A stretch of DNA of 12,047 nt from JANNOG01 sp050329415. Lineage in GTDB: Bacteria; Actinomycetota; Actinomycetes; Actinomycetales; JBBAYJ01. The stretch lies in contig JBHJOS010000108.1 of the NCBI GenBank assembly GCA_050329415.1, forward strand, positions 1 through 12,047, in the 5' to 3' direction. The notes under the pieces were generated by a model. That model had not been told where the DNA came from. It did not search any database and saw only the letters and a list, made by a program, of their open reading frames with translations. A program made the position numbers and the translations under genes. The first letter of the stretch is position 1. Each line of letters opens with the position of its first letter. This document shows, piece after piece, positions 6,120 through 12,047 of the stretch.

Positions 6120-7406
6120 GGCGACGTCCGCCGCGACCTCGATGACGTAGTCGATGTGCGACTGCGTGTACGTGCGCCGTGGGATCGCCAGCCGCACCAG
6201 GTCCATGGCGGCCGGTGCCTCGGCGCCGTCCGGGCGGCGGCCGAACATCACGGTGCCGATCTCGCAGCCGCGGATGCCGCCGGCCTCGTACAGCGCCACC
6301 GCGAGCGCCTGGCCGGGGTACTCCAGCGGCGGCACGTGCGGCAGCAGCGCCCGGGCGTCCAGGTACACCGCGTGGCCGCCGAACGGCTGGACGCACGGGA
6401 TCCCGGCGGCCACCAGCGCCTCCCCGAGATAGGCGGTCGAGCGGACCCGGTACCGCAGGTAGTCGTGGTCGACGGCCTCGGTGAGCCCGACCGCGAGTGC
6501 CTCGAGGTCGCGCCCGGCCAGGCCCCCGTAGGTGGGGAAGCCCTCGGTGAGGATGAGGACGGTCCGGAACCGCTCGGCCAGCTCGTCGTCGTGGCAGGCG
6601 AGCCAGCCGCCGATGTTGCCGAGGGGGTCCTTCTTCGCGCTCATCGTCATCCCGTCGGCCAGGGACGCGACCTCGCGCACGATGTCGGCGACGTCCCGGC
6701 CCTCCTGGCCCGGCTCGCGCTCCCGGACGAACCAGGCGTTCTCGGCGAACCGGCAGGCGTCGAGGAACAGCGGCACGTCGTGGGCGTCGCAGACGTCGCG
6801 GACCTCGTGGAGGTTGGCCAGCGACACCGGCTGCCCGCCGCCGGAGTTGTTCGTCACGGTGACCATGACGAGCGGCACGTCGTCGCGGCGGGCCGTCAGC
6901 AGGTCGTCGAGCGCCGCCACGTCCATGTTCCCCTTGAACGGGTGCCGGGAGGCGGGGTCGCGGCCCTCGGGGATCACCAGGTCGACCGCCTCGGCGCCGA
7001 CCGCCTCGACGTTGGCGCGGGTGGTGTCGAAGTGGGTGTTGTTGGGCACCGCCATGCCCGGCCCTGCGACCGTCGAGAACAGGATGCGTTCGGCGGCCCG
7101 GCCCTGGTGGGTGGGGATGACGTGGCGGAACGGGAACAGCTCCCGCACCGCGGTCTCGAAGGCGTGGAAGGACGGGGACCCGGCGTAGCTCTCGTCACCG
7201 CGCTGGATGCCCGCCCACTGGTCGCGGGACATCGCGCCGGTGCCGGAGTCGGTGAGCAGGTCGATGATGACGTCCGTCGCAGGGACCGAGAACAGGTTGT
7301 AGGCGGCCCGGCGCAGCGCCGCCCGGCGCTCGTCCTCGGTCGTCAGGTGCAGCGGCTCGACGGCGTGGATGCGGAACGGCTCGATGATCGTCCGGTACCG
7401 GGACAC
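6030..7406 (-). CDS. tnaA: Tryptophanase (PLP-dependent beta-eliminating lyase)
   Basis: A 458-residue cytoplasmic pyridoxal-phosphate enzyme, normally a tetramer, that splits L-tryptophan into indole, pyruvate and ammonia. Seen: EPFRIHAVEPL at 9-19, IDLLTDSGTGAMS at 48-60, PTHQGRAAE at 98-106, NNSGGGQPVSLAN at 186-198, LDACRFAENAWF at 215-226, and the PLP lysine motif MSAKKD at 255-260 followed by NIGG. Tryptophanase is separated from tyrosine phenol-lyase by three sites: FDTT (D127) where the phenol-lyase has a threonine, CEIG (I383) where it has Arg381, and RHFTARF (H449) where it has phenylalanine. All three favour tryptophanase, although NIGG is more phenol-lyase-like. The start is a GTG without a clear Shine-Dalgarno; no other in-frame start exists upstream. 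No permease or regulator gene adjoins it on the same strand. Its 3' end overlaps the convergent gene by 90 bp. Confidence 0.93.
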   Translation of the reverse strand: MSRYRTIIEPFRIHAVEPLHLTTEDERRAALRRAAYNLFSVPATDVIIDLLTDSGTGAMSRDQWAGIQRGDESYAGSPSFHAFETAVRELFPFRHVIPTHQGRAAERILFSTVAGPGMAVPNNTHFDTTRANVEAVGAEAVDLVIPEGRDPASRHPFKGNMDVAALDDLLTARRDDVPLVMVTVTNNSGGGQPVSLANLHEVRDVCDAHDVPLFLDACRFAENAWFVREREPGQEGRDVADIVREVASLADGMTMSAKKDPLGNIGGWLACHDDELAERFRTVLILTEGFPTYGGLAGRDLEALAVGLTEAVDHDYLRYRVRSTAYLGEALVAAGIPCVQPFGGHAVYLDARALLPHVPPLEYPGQALAVALYEAGGIRGCEIGTVMFGRRPDGAEAPAAMDLVRLAIPRRTYTQSHIDYVIEVAADVASRAGELRGYRIVDEALALRHFTARFEPVA

Positions 7407-7529
7407 GTCGACGGACGCTACGCCGTCGCGTCCGTGGGGTTCACCGGGCGTGGTGCCACATGGCCGACAGCGGGATCGCCATCAGGCGGTCGCCGAACGG
7501 CAAGGTGCGGCCAGCACCGCGGGCAGCCG

Positions 7530-7552
7530 CCATGACGTGACCACGGTCATGG
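7530..7552. promoter_or_regulatory. Inverted repeat upstream of tryptophanase (candidate operator)
   Basis: CCATGAC-N9-GTCATGG, with an inner CGTG-AC-CACG, lies about 125 bp upstream of the tryptophanase GTG. It may be a regulator site; it is also close to two possible short reading frames. The regulator is unknown. Confidence 0.35.
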
Positions 7553-7574
7553 AAGTGTCAGCACTGTAGTAACA

Positions 7575-7597
7575 GATCTGACGATCTTCAGATCGTC
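7575..7597. promoter_or_regulatory. Overlapping palindromes between the MFS and tryptophanase genes
   Basis: Two interleaved inverted repeats: GATCTGA-N6-TCAGATC (7575-7594) and GACGATCT-TC-AGATCGTC (7580-7597). The arrangement looks like an operator of a GntR-like or similar dimeric regulator. Read as RNA on the minus strand, GACGATC-TGAA-GATCGTC could also be a short terminator hairpin just after the MFS stop at 7603. A weak promoter for tryptophanase, CTGAAG-N17-TACAGT, would overlap it (about 7563-7591, minus). Confidence 0.4.
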
Positions 7598-7602
7598 GTC
7601 GG

Positions 7603-8816
7603 CTATCTCACCCGGGCAGCCAGCAGGTACAGCGGTGCGCCGGCAGCGAGCACGGCGGCCGCCACCGCCATGGTGAGCGGCGTGCCGGCGGTCTCGGCGA
7701 GCAGCCCGACGGCGAGGGCGGCGGGCAGGCCGCTGACCCGCGCCACGAGGGAGTTGAGCGAGATCACGGTGGCCCGGTGCTCGGCACCCACCCTCCGGTG
7801 GAGCAGGGTGTAGTGCAGCGGGTTGGCCGCCCCGTGCACGACGTAGAACAAGGCGTACGCGACGACGACCCCGGCGAGGCCGCCGGCGGCGGCGAAGGCC
7901 AGGGCCGTGGCGCCCTGGGTGACCCGCAGCAGCGCCGCCGCGTGCTCCGTCCGCCCGCCCAGCAGCCGGACCAGCAGGGGCGCGGCCAGCGCCCCGCCCG
8001 CCCCGACCAGCCACGCCGCCGCCGTCATGCCGCCGAACACCCAGGTGTCGTCGCTCGTCCCGAGCACATCGGCCGTGCGCGGCTGCCACAGCATCTCGAG
8101 CGCCACCAGCCCGGCACCCCAGGTGAGCTCGACGGCCAGGACGAGTCGCAGGCCTCGGTGTCGCCACCCCAGGGTCGTCGACTCCCGGACCACCCCCGGT
8201 GTCGCCCGGGCGATCCGTGGCAGGGCTCGCCACCTTCCCTCGCGCGGGGTTCCTCGCGGACCAGTAGGACGACCGCCCCGGCGTGGAGGACGGAGAGCAG
8301 TGCCGCCAGGGCCACGGCGGCCGTCAGCGGGTGGACGGGCAGGCCGGGTACCAGTCCGACGGCGCCCGCGGCCAGGGCGCCGGCCGCGGCCGCGCCGTAG
8401 GTCCAGAAGGAGGCGCGCGCCAGGTCCGCCTGGATGTCGTGACGGGGATCGGCGGCCAGCGCCCGGTCGACGTACCAGGCTTCCAAGGGGCCGGAGTCCA
8501 GCGACCGGAATGCCGCCTGCAGGGCCCATGCCACGAGCAACACCGCGAACCCCTCGGCGACGACCGTGACGCCGAACGCCACAGCCCCGACGACGGCGGC
8601 GAGGACCAGCACCGGCCGCCGCCCCACGGCGTCCGCGAGCCCGCCGCTCGGCACCTCCAACACGATGACGATCGCGGCGTGCACCGCCGCCAGCACGCCG
8701 ACCTGGGCGAGGTCGAGGCCGCGCTCCAGCAGGAACACCACGAGCACGGCGAGCAGCGCGCCCTCCGGCAGCCACCGGAGCGCAGTAACGAGGAGGAACG
8801 TCGTTCGCGGCGTCAC
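7603..8816 (-). pseudogene. MFS transporter gene, frameshifted
   Basis: A 12-helix-type major facilitator, about 404 residues if intact, broken into two frames. The N-terminal half starts at GTG 8816 (TTFLLVTALRWLPEGALLAV) and contains MFS motif A as GGLADAVGRRPVL and the LDSGPLEAWYVD segment. It runs in frame to VLLVREEPRAREG, after which this frame becomes nonsense until 8025. The C-terminal half continues in another frame from GRWRALPRIARATPG through several membrane helices to a TAG at 7603-7605. The joint lies at about 8236-8252, near short C and G runs, and one missing base explains it; the span of 1214 nt is not divisible by three. The start overlaps the regulator stop as GTGA, so regulator and transporter form one operon. 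The transporter is probably a drug or metabolite exporter, but its substrate is unknown. It could be a true pseudogene or a sequencing error. Confidence 0.85.
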
Positions 8817-9388
8817 GGCGGCGGTGGCCGTTCCGGCAGGGCCCGGAAGAAGACCCGCACCACGGGGGTCCCGGGGTCCGCCGGCCGGTCGCGGGTCGCC
8901 GCGGCTCGCCGGTCGACGATCTCGTGCACCTCGCGGGAGAGGGCCGAGAGCTCGTCGAGGGTGAGCCGCATCCCCCAGTCACTGGAGTCGGACGCGTCCA
9001 GCCACTCCTTCGGCCACGACTCGCGACCGGCCCACCAGGCCCGCAGTGCGCGCACCTCGATCTCCAGCTGCTCGCGCAGGATGAAGTCCAGCGCCTGCGC
9101 GGTGTCGGGCTCCCCGAGGGTCCGCGAGACGTCGAGCTTCGTGCCCTGGTGGGCCGCCCGCCACCAGCGCTCCCGCGCGGTGCCGCGGCCCGGCTCCTCG
9201 GCGACGAAGCCGTGCCGGGCCAGCTGGCGCAGGTGGTAGGAGGTCGCGCCGCTGGTCTCGTCGAACCGTCGGGCCAGCGCGCTCGCCGTGGCCGGCCCGT
9301 CCAGCCGCAGTGCCCCCAGCAGCTGCAGCCGCAGCGGGTGCGCGAGCGCCCGCAGGCTCCGCGGATCCGGCCGCACCGTCTCGGACAT
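8813..9388 (-). CDS. ArsR-like winged-helix transcriptional regulator (HTH_20 type)
   Basis: A 191-residue DNA-binding regulator. Seen: RSLRALAHPLRLQLLGALRLDGPAT (about 10-34), then the helix-turn-helix with recognition helix DETSGATSYHLRQLARHGFV (about 43-62) and a wing ending in RERWWRAAH. The rest is a long C-terminal part with coiled-coil-like helices (ALDFILREQLEIEVRALRAWW) that probably serves dimerisation or ligand binding. The family pairs commonly with MFS exporters, and here the stop overlaps the MFS start as GTGA. No Shine-Dalgarno precedes the ATG at 9388; a -10-like CATAAC ends 8 nt before it, which suggests a leaderless mRNA. It probably represses the regulator-transporter operon through TTTGCA half-sites just upstream. 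With the transporter broken, its regulation may now serve no purpose. Confidence 0.9.
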   Translation of the reverse strand: MSETVRPDPRSLRALAHPLRLQLLGALRLDGPATASALARRFDETSGATSYHLRQLARHGFVAEEPGRGTARERWWRAAHQGTKLDVSRTLGEPDTAQALDFILREQLEIEVRALRAWWAGRESWPKEWLDASDSSDWGMRLTLDELSALSREVHEIVDRRAAATRDRPADPGTPVVRVFFRALPERPPPP

Positions 9389-9396
9389 GACGCGAG

Positions 9397-9436
9397 GTTA
9401 TGTGTGCAAACAATTCTTTGCAACCGTTCCTTTGCA
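9397..9436 (-). promoter_or_regulatory. Promoter and three half-site operator of the HTH-MFS operon
   Basis: TGCAAA-N6-TTTGCA (9405-9422) is an 18-bp inverted repeat, and a third TTTGCA follows at 9431-9436, in direct orientation 14 bp from the previous one. On the minus strand, -10 CATAAC (9397-9402) with -35 TTGCAA (9418-9423) at a short 15-bp spacing overlaps the repeats. The repeat is clear, the promoter elements are approximate. Confidence 0.5.
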
Positions 9437-9506
9437 TCGACGCTGCGGGACATGAACGTCCTCGCCGTAACGGTCAGCGGGGTGAGGGCGACCAGGGTGT
9501 CCCAGA

Positions 9507-9874
9507 GCCTGTCTCGAATGTCGCGGGGTGGGGGGTCACGTGGTGTCGGACCGGTCGCACGGGGCGAGCGCGGGTGGGGTGTGGTGGTCGAGGTGATGGT
9601 GTCCCGGGACGCTATGCAGAACCTACAAATCCGCGGATCCCTGGGCGGGGCTGGCGTCCGGGACCGTCCGGGACCGTCCGGGACCGCCGAGGGACGACTG
9701 CCCGTGACCCGGGCGCAACCACGCCATCCACCCCATCCCCACCGGCTGCACCGGCTGCACCGGCGTGCGTCCCGAGCGCTGGACGCAAGCCTCCCCAGGA
9801 CCTCGCGGATTTGTAGGTTCTGCATAGCGTCCCGGGACACCATCACCCCGACCCCGCGACATCCCGAGACAGGC
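9507..9874. mobile_element. 368-bp foldback, MITE-like element without transposase
   Basis: The outer ends are inverted repeats: GCCTGTCTCG then (A/GG)ATGTCGCGGGGT at 9507-9529 and 9851-9874. Inside are 44-bp perfect inverted arms, 9592-9635 and 9804-9847, which include GTCCCGGGAC and TATGCAGAACCTACAAATCC; imperfect similarity continues about 27 bp further inward. The centre is about 168 bp and carries short tandem repeats. The two sides are unequal: 62 bp separate outer from inner repeat on the left, 3 bp on the right. No transposase fits inside, and no clean target duplication is visible. The GCCTGTCTCG end resembles ends of some transposase-bearing insertion sequences, so mobilisation in trans is plausible. 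It sits between the regulator promoter and the 3' end of the allantoicase gene, in the only long gene-free gap (9389-9981). Confidence 0.7.
9655..9684 (+). repeat. Three tandem 10-bp repeats in the foldback element
   Basis: CGTCCGGGAC is repeated three times exactly without spacing in the element's centre. A further tandem pair of 9 bp (CCGGCTGCA) lies at 9742-9759. Three copies without spacers do not make a CRISPR array. Confidence 0.9.
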
Positions 9875-9981
9875 ACTCAGAGGACCGTCGTCACGTGATG
9901 TCGAAGGGATCCCGTATCGCCTGGTCGGCCTCTCGATCGGAGTCGGCGCTCCTCGTCACGATCATCGACCGGCCGGCGGCG

Positions 9982-10968
9982 TTACGCCGGGGTCGCTCCC
10001 CAGCGCTCCCGGAGGCCGGACAGCGCGGTCCCGGTCAGCTCGCCGAGGACGCGGACCCGGTTGAGGCCGCCGTCGGGGAAGACGTCGACGCGGACCTCGC
10101 GCACCGGCACCGGCGTGGCGACGAGGAAGCGGTGCGGGGTGTCCGGCAGCAGGCGGGTCCGGGGCAGCAGGATCGCCCCGTCCGCCGAGGTCACCGCGGC
10201 CGAGCCCGGGGCGTTGCCGACGAAGTGCGTGGTGTCGAGCTCGACCGTCCGGACCACCGCCTCGCCCGCCAGGGCGATCCGCACCCAGTCGTTGCCCTCG
10301 CCGCGCCGGCGCGCGGTCTCCCACCCGCCGCCGATGGTGGCCGCCTGGTGGGGGAGCAGCAGGTTCTCGGGCGAGGAGTAGAACCGGTTCGACGCATCGA
10401 CCACCCGCCCGCCGTGGACCGCGGCGGCGAGGTCGACGGTCCCGGTCAGGAACGCCGGATCCGGGACGACCTCGCCCAACGCCCGGAACCGGGCGACGCC
10501 GCCGTCGGGGTGGATGGTGAGCCGCAGGTGAGTCCACACCCGCGGGTCCTCGACCTGGAAGGCGTTGGCGGTGTCCCCGGCGAGCCCGCTGCGGGGGACC
10601 ACCGGCTCCCACGCCGCCGCGGCCAGCTCCCGCACCGTCGGGTAGCCCGCGACCCGGAGGCCCTCGACCGACGCCGCCTCCGGGTAGTTGCCGGTGAAGT
10701 GCGCGGTGTCGACGACGACCTTGTGCACCACCCCGGGCGCCCCGAGCCGGACCACCGCGTGGTCGGCGTCGCCGGGCCGGTCGGGCAGGTCCTCGCGGTC
10801 CCGGCTGCGGCGGGTCTCCCAGCCGTCGTACTCCTTGCCGTCCCGGGTGAAGGTGTCCGGGTCCCACCGCGGCGGGCGCGGGTCGACGAGGTGGCGGCGG
10901 TCGGCGAACAGCTCGTCGGTCGCGTGGATCACCTGGCCGCCGAGGGCGGCGGAGGCGAGGTCGATCAC
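9982..10968 (-). CDS. alc: Allantoicase
   Basis: A 328-residue cytoplasmic enzyme that hydrolyses allantoate to (S)-ureidoglycolate and urea, the second step of allantoin breakdown. Seen: the internal duplication typical of the family. Repeat 1 carries LGGQVIHATDELFADRRHL, YDGWETRR and VVVDTAHFTGNYPEAASVEG; repeat 2 carries HGGRVVDASNRFYSSPENLL, GGGWETARRR and VELDTTHFVGNAPGSAAV. Each half also holds a HPDGG- or FPDGG-type segment followed by R.R.LGE. Length is normal. The GTG at 10968 is chosen because it overlaps the allantoinase stop (GTGA) and AGGAG lies just upstream; the same frame is open much further upstream only as a shadow of allantoinase. A TAA stop ends it. The product urea would feed a urease or go to waste; neither gene is in view. 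Confidence 0.95.
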   Translation of the reverse strand: MIDLASAALGGQVIHATDELFADRRHLVDPRPPRWDPDTFTRDGKEYDGWETRRSRDREDLPDRPGDADHAVVRLGAPGVVHKVVVDTAHFTGNYPEAASVEGLRVAGYPTVRELAAAAWEPVVPRSGLAGDTANAFQVEDPRVWTHLRLTIHPDGGVARFRALGEVVPDPAFLTGTVDLAAAVHGGRVVDASNRFYSSPENLLLPHQAATIGGGWETARRRGEGNDWVRIALAGEAVVRTVELDTTHFVGNAPGSAAVTSADGAILLPRTRLLPDTPHRFLVATPVPVREVRVDVFPDGGLNRVRVLGELTGTALSGLRERWGATPA

Positions 10969-12047
10969 GGGTCTCCTCGGAAGATCAGCCGGCCGCGCGG
11001 CCGGTCGCCGGTGACGGGCTCGCCCCGCAGGTAGGTCGCGCGCACCACCCCGCGCAGGCCCATCCCCGCGTACGGCGTGACGGGGTGGCGGTGGTGCAGG
11101 GCCGCCGGGTCGACGACCCACTGCGCGTCTGGGGCGAGCACGCAGAGGTCGGCGTCGGCGCCGACGGCGATCCGGCCCTTGCGTGGCAGCCCGGCGAGGT
11201 CCGCCGGGCCGGACGCCATCCACCGGACGACGTCCATCAGGTCGTGGCCGCGTCGGCGCGCCTCGGTCCACACCGCGGGCAGCGAGACCTGGACCGACGC
11301 GATCCCGCCCCAGGCCGCGTCGAGGTCCCCGGTGTCGAGGTGCTTGAGGTCCGCCGGGGCGGGGGAGTGGTCGCTGACGACGATGCCGAGCGTCCCGTCG
11401 GCGACCGCCCGCCACAGTGCGTCCCGGGTCGCGGGGTCGCGGACCGGGGGGCAGCACTTGTACTGCGGCGCCGCATCGGGCACGGCCGCGGTGTCGAACA
11501 CCAGGTAGTGGGGGCAGGTCTCGCCGGACAGCGCGAGCCCCTCCGCTTGGGCGGCCCGGATCACCTCGACGGCCTCGGCCGCGGCGACGTGCACGATGTG
11601 CGCCCGGCCGCCGGTGCGCCGCAGGGCCTCGACCACCCGGGCCACGGCGGCGGCCTCCGCCTCGGGCGGGCGGGTCGCCACGAAGCCGGCGAAGCGGGTG
11701 CCGGCCGGGCGGGCCGCGGCGTCGAGCACCGCCGGGTCCTCGGCGTGGACCAGCAGCAGGCCGTCCCGCTCCGCCAGGCGTGCCAGCGCCGCGTCCAGGC
11801 CCACCCCGTCGAGGTGGCCGAACTCGTCCACCCCGGACGGGCACAGGAAGCACTTGGCCCCGAAGGCCCCGGCGTCGAGCAGCCCCGCCAGGTCGTCGGC
11901 GTTGCCCGGCACCGCCCCGCCCCAGAAGCCGACGTCGACGTGGACCTGCCCGGCCGCGGCAGCCCGCTTCACGGCGAGGGCGTCGACGGTGGTCGTCGGG
12001 GGGATCGAGTTGAGCGGCATGTCGAGGATCGTCGTGATGCCGCCGGC
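10965..12047 (-). CDS. allB: Allantoinase, 5'-truncated by window edge
   Basis: A cytoplasmic amidohydrolase (dihydroorotase-like) that opens the hydantoin ring of allantoin to give allantoate. The 360 C-terminal residues are visible; about 90 N-terminal residues, with the first HxH metal pair, lie beyond base 12047. The frame is open to the last base (AGGITTILDMPLNS). Seen, in fragment numbering: the metal-bridging carboxylated lysine in FGAKCFLCPSGVDEF (K65), HAED (H101), AHIVHVA (H150/H153) and the catalytic aspartate in VVSDHSP (D226). The spacing of 73 residues between the HIVH histidine and the aspartate equals that in the E. coli enzyme. GETCPHYL and YKCCPPVR are typical of allantoinases and set it apart from hydantoinases. 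Its stop overlaps the allantoicase GTG, so the two steps are translationally coupled. Promoter and regulator are outside the window. Confidence 0.95.
   Translation of the reverse strand, partial: AGGITTILDMPLNSIPPTTTVDALAVKRAAAAGQVHVDVGFWGGAVPGNADDLAGLLDAGAFGAKCFLCPSGVDEFGHLDGVGLDAALARLAERDGLLLVHAEDPAVLDAAARPAGTRFAGFVATRPPEAEAAAVARVVEALRRTGGRAHIVHVAAAEAVEVIRAAQAEGLALSGETCPHYLVFDTAAVPDAAPQYKCCPPVRDPATRDALWRAVADGTLGIVVSDHSPAPADLKHLDTGDLDAAWGGIASVQVSLPAVWTEARRRGHDLMDVVRWMASGPADLAGLPRKGRIAVGADADLCVLAPDAQWVVDPAALHHRHPVTPYAGMGLRGVVRATYLRGEPVTGDRPRGRLIFRGDP

Noticed and set aside
8236..8252. Programmed -1 ribosomal frameshift in the MFS gene
   Set aside because: No classical slippery heptamer or obvious downstream structure, and MFS transporters are not known to use one. 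Mutation or sequencing error is simpler.
9655..9684. CRISPR-like repeat
   Set aside because: Three abutting 10-bp copies without spacers and no cas genes nearby.
7603..9876. Minus-strand open frame of 757 codons
   Set aside because: Only its last third (from GRWRALPRIARATPG) is real protein, the MFS C-terminal half. The rest crosses the regulator and the foldback element out of frame.
9400..9898. Hidden transposase or small gene in the gap
   Set aside because: The frames read through both arms and the tandem repeats without any recognisable motif, and no ribosome site precedes them.
9982..11853. Minus-strand open frame of 623 codons as one protein
   Set aside because: The upper part is allantoinase read in the wrong frame; allantoicase starts at GTG 10968.

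Overview
The base composition is very GC-rich, and genes are packed with ATGA/GTGA stop-start overlaps, GTG starts and some leaderless-looking promoters. This suggests a high-GC actinobacterium, perhaps Pseudonocardia-like; the genus is inference from general style, not from a marker. Both window edges cut genes: valS loses its 3' end at base 1 and the allantoinase gene loses its 5' end at base 12047.

Layout. (1) 1-2739, minus strand: an archaeal/Rickettsia-like valyl-tRNA synthetase, preceded by an exported lipocalin; an 18-bp perfect hairpin covers the valS start codon. (2) 2957-3795, minus: a two-gene ArsR regulator / AHSA1 (SRPBCC) operon with a good promoter whose -10 lies in a palindrome. 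(3) 3928-6119, plus: a ROK-family repressor coupled to a degenerate Gfo/Idh/MocA-like protein, whose gene carries a 23-bp perfect inverted repeat read through in frame. (4) 6030-7406, minus: tryptophanase, converging on and overlapping the previous gene by 90 bp; its upstream region holds two palindromes. (5) 7603-9388, minus: an ArsR-like winged-helix regulator coupled to an MFS transporter gene broken by a frameshift. (6) 9389-9981 has no gene. It holds the regulator's promoter/operator, then a 368-bp foldback (MITE-like) element with a 44-bp perfect inner inverted repeat, then about 107 bp (9875-9981) in which I see nothing definite. (7) 9982-12047, minus: allantoicase and allantoinase, stop-start coupled.

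How the genes work together. Allantoinase opens allantoin to allantoate and allantoicase splits allantoate to ureidoglycolate and urea, so block 7 is a purine-nitrogen salvage operon. Tryptophanase would yield indole, pyruvate and ammonia from tryptophan. The two ArsR-type regulators each precede and are coupled to their probable target, an AHSA1 protein and an MFS transporter respectively. The ROK and Gfo/Idh-like pair looks like a sugar-responsive regulatory unit, but its second protein has lost the usual catalytic and cofactor motifs. No tRNA, rRNA, CRISPR array, complete transposase or phage gene is visible. The least explained sequence is non-coding or cryptic: three long perfect inverted repeats (2043-2087, 5625-5689, 9592-9847) of different kinds.
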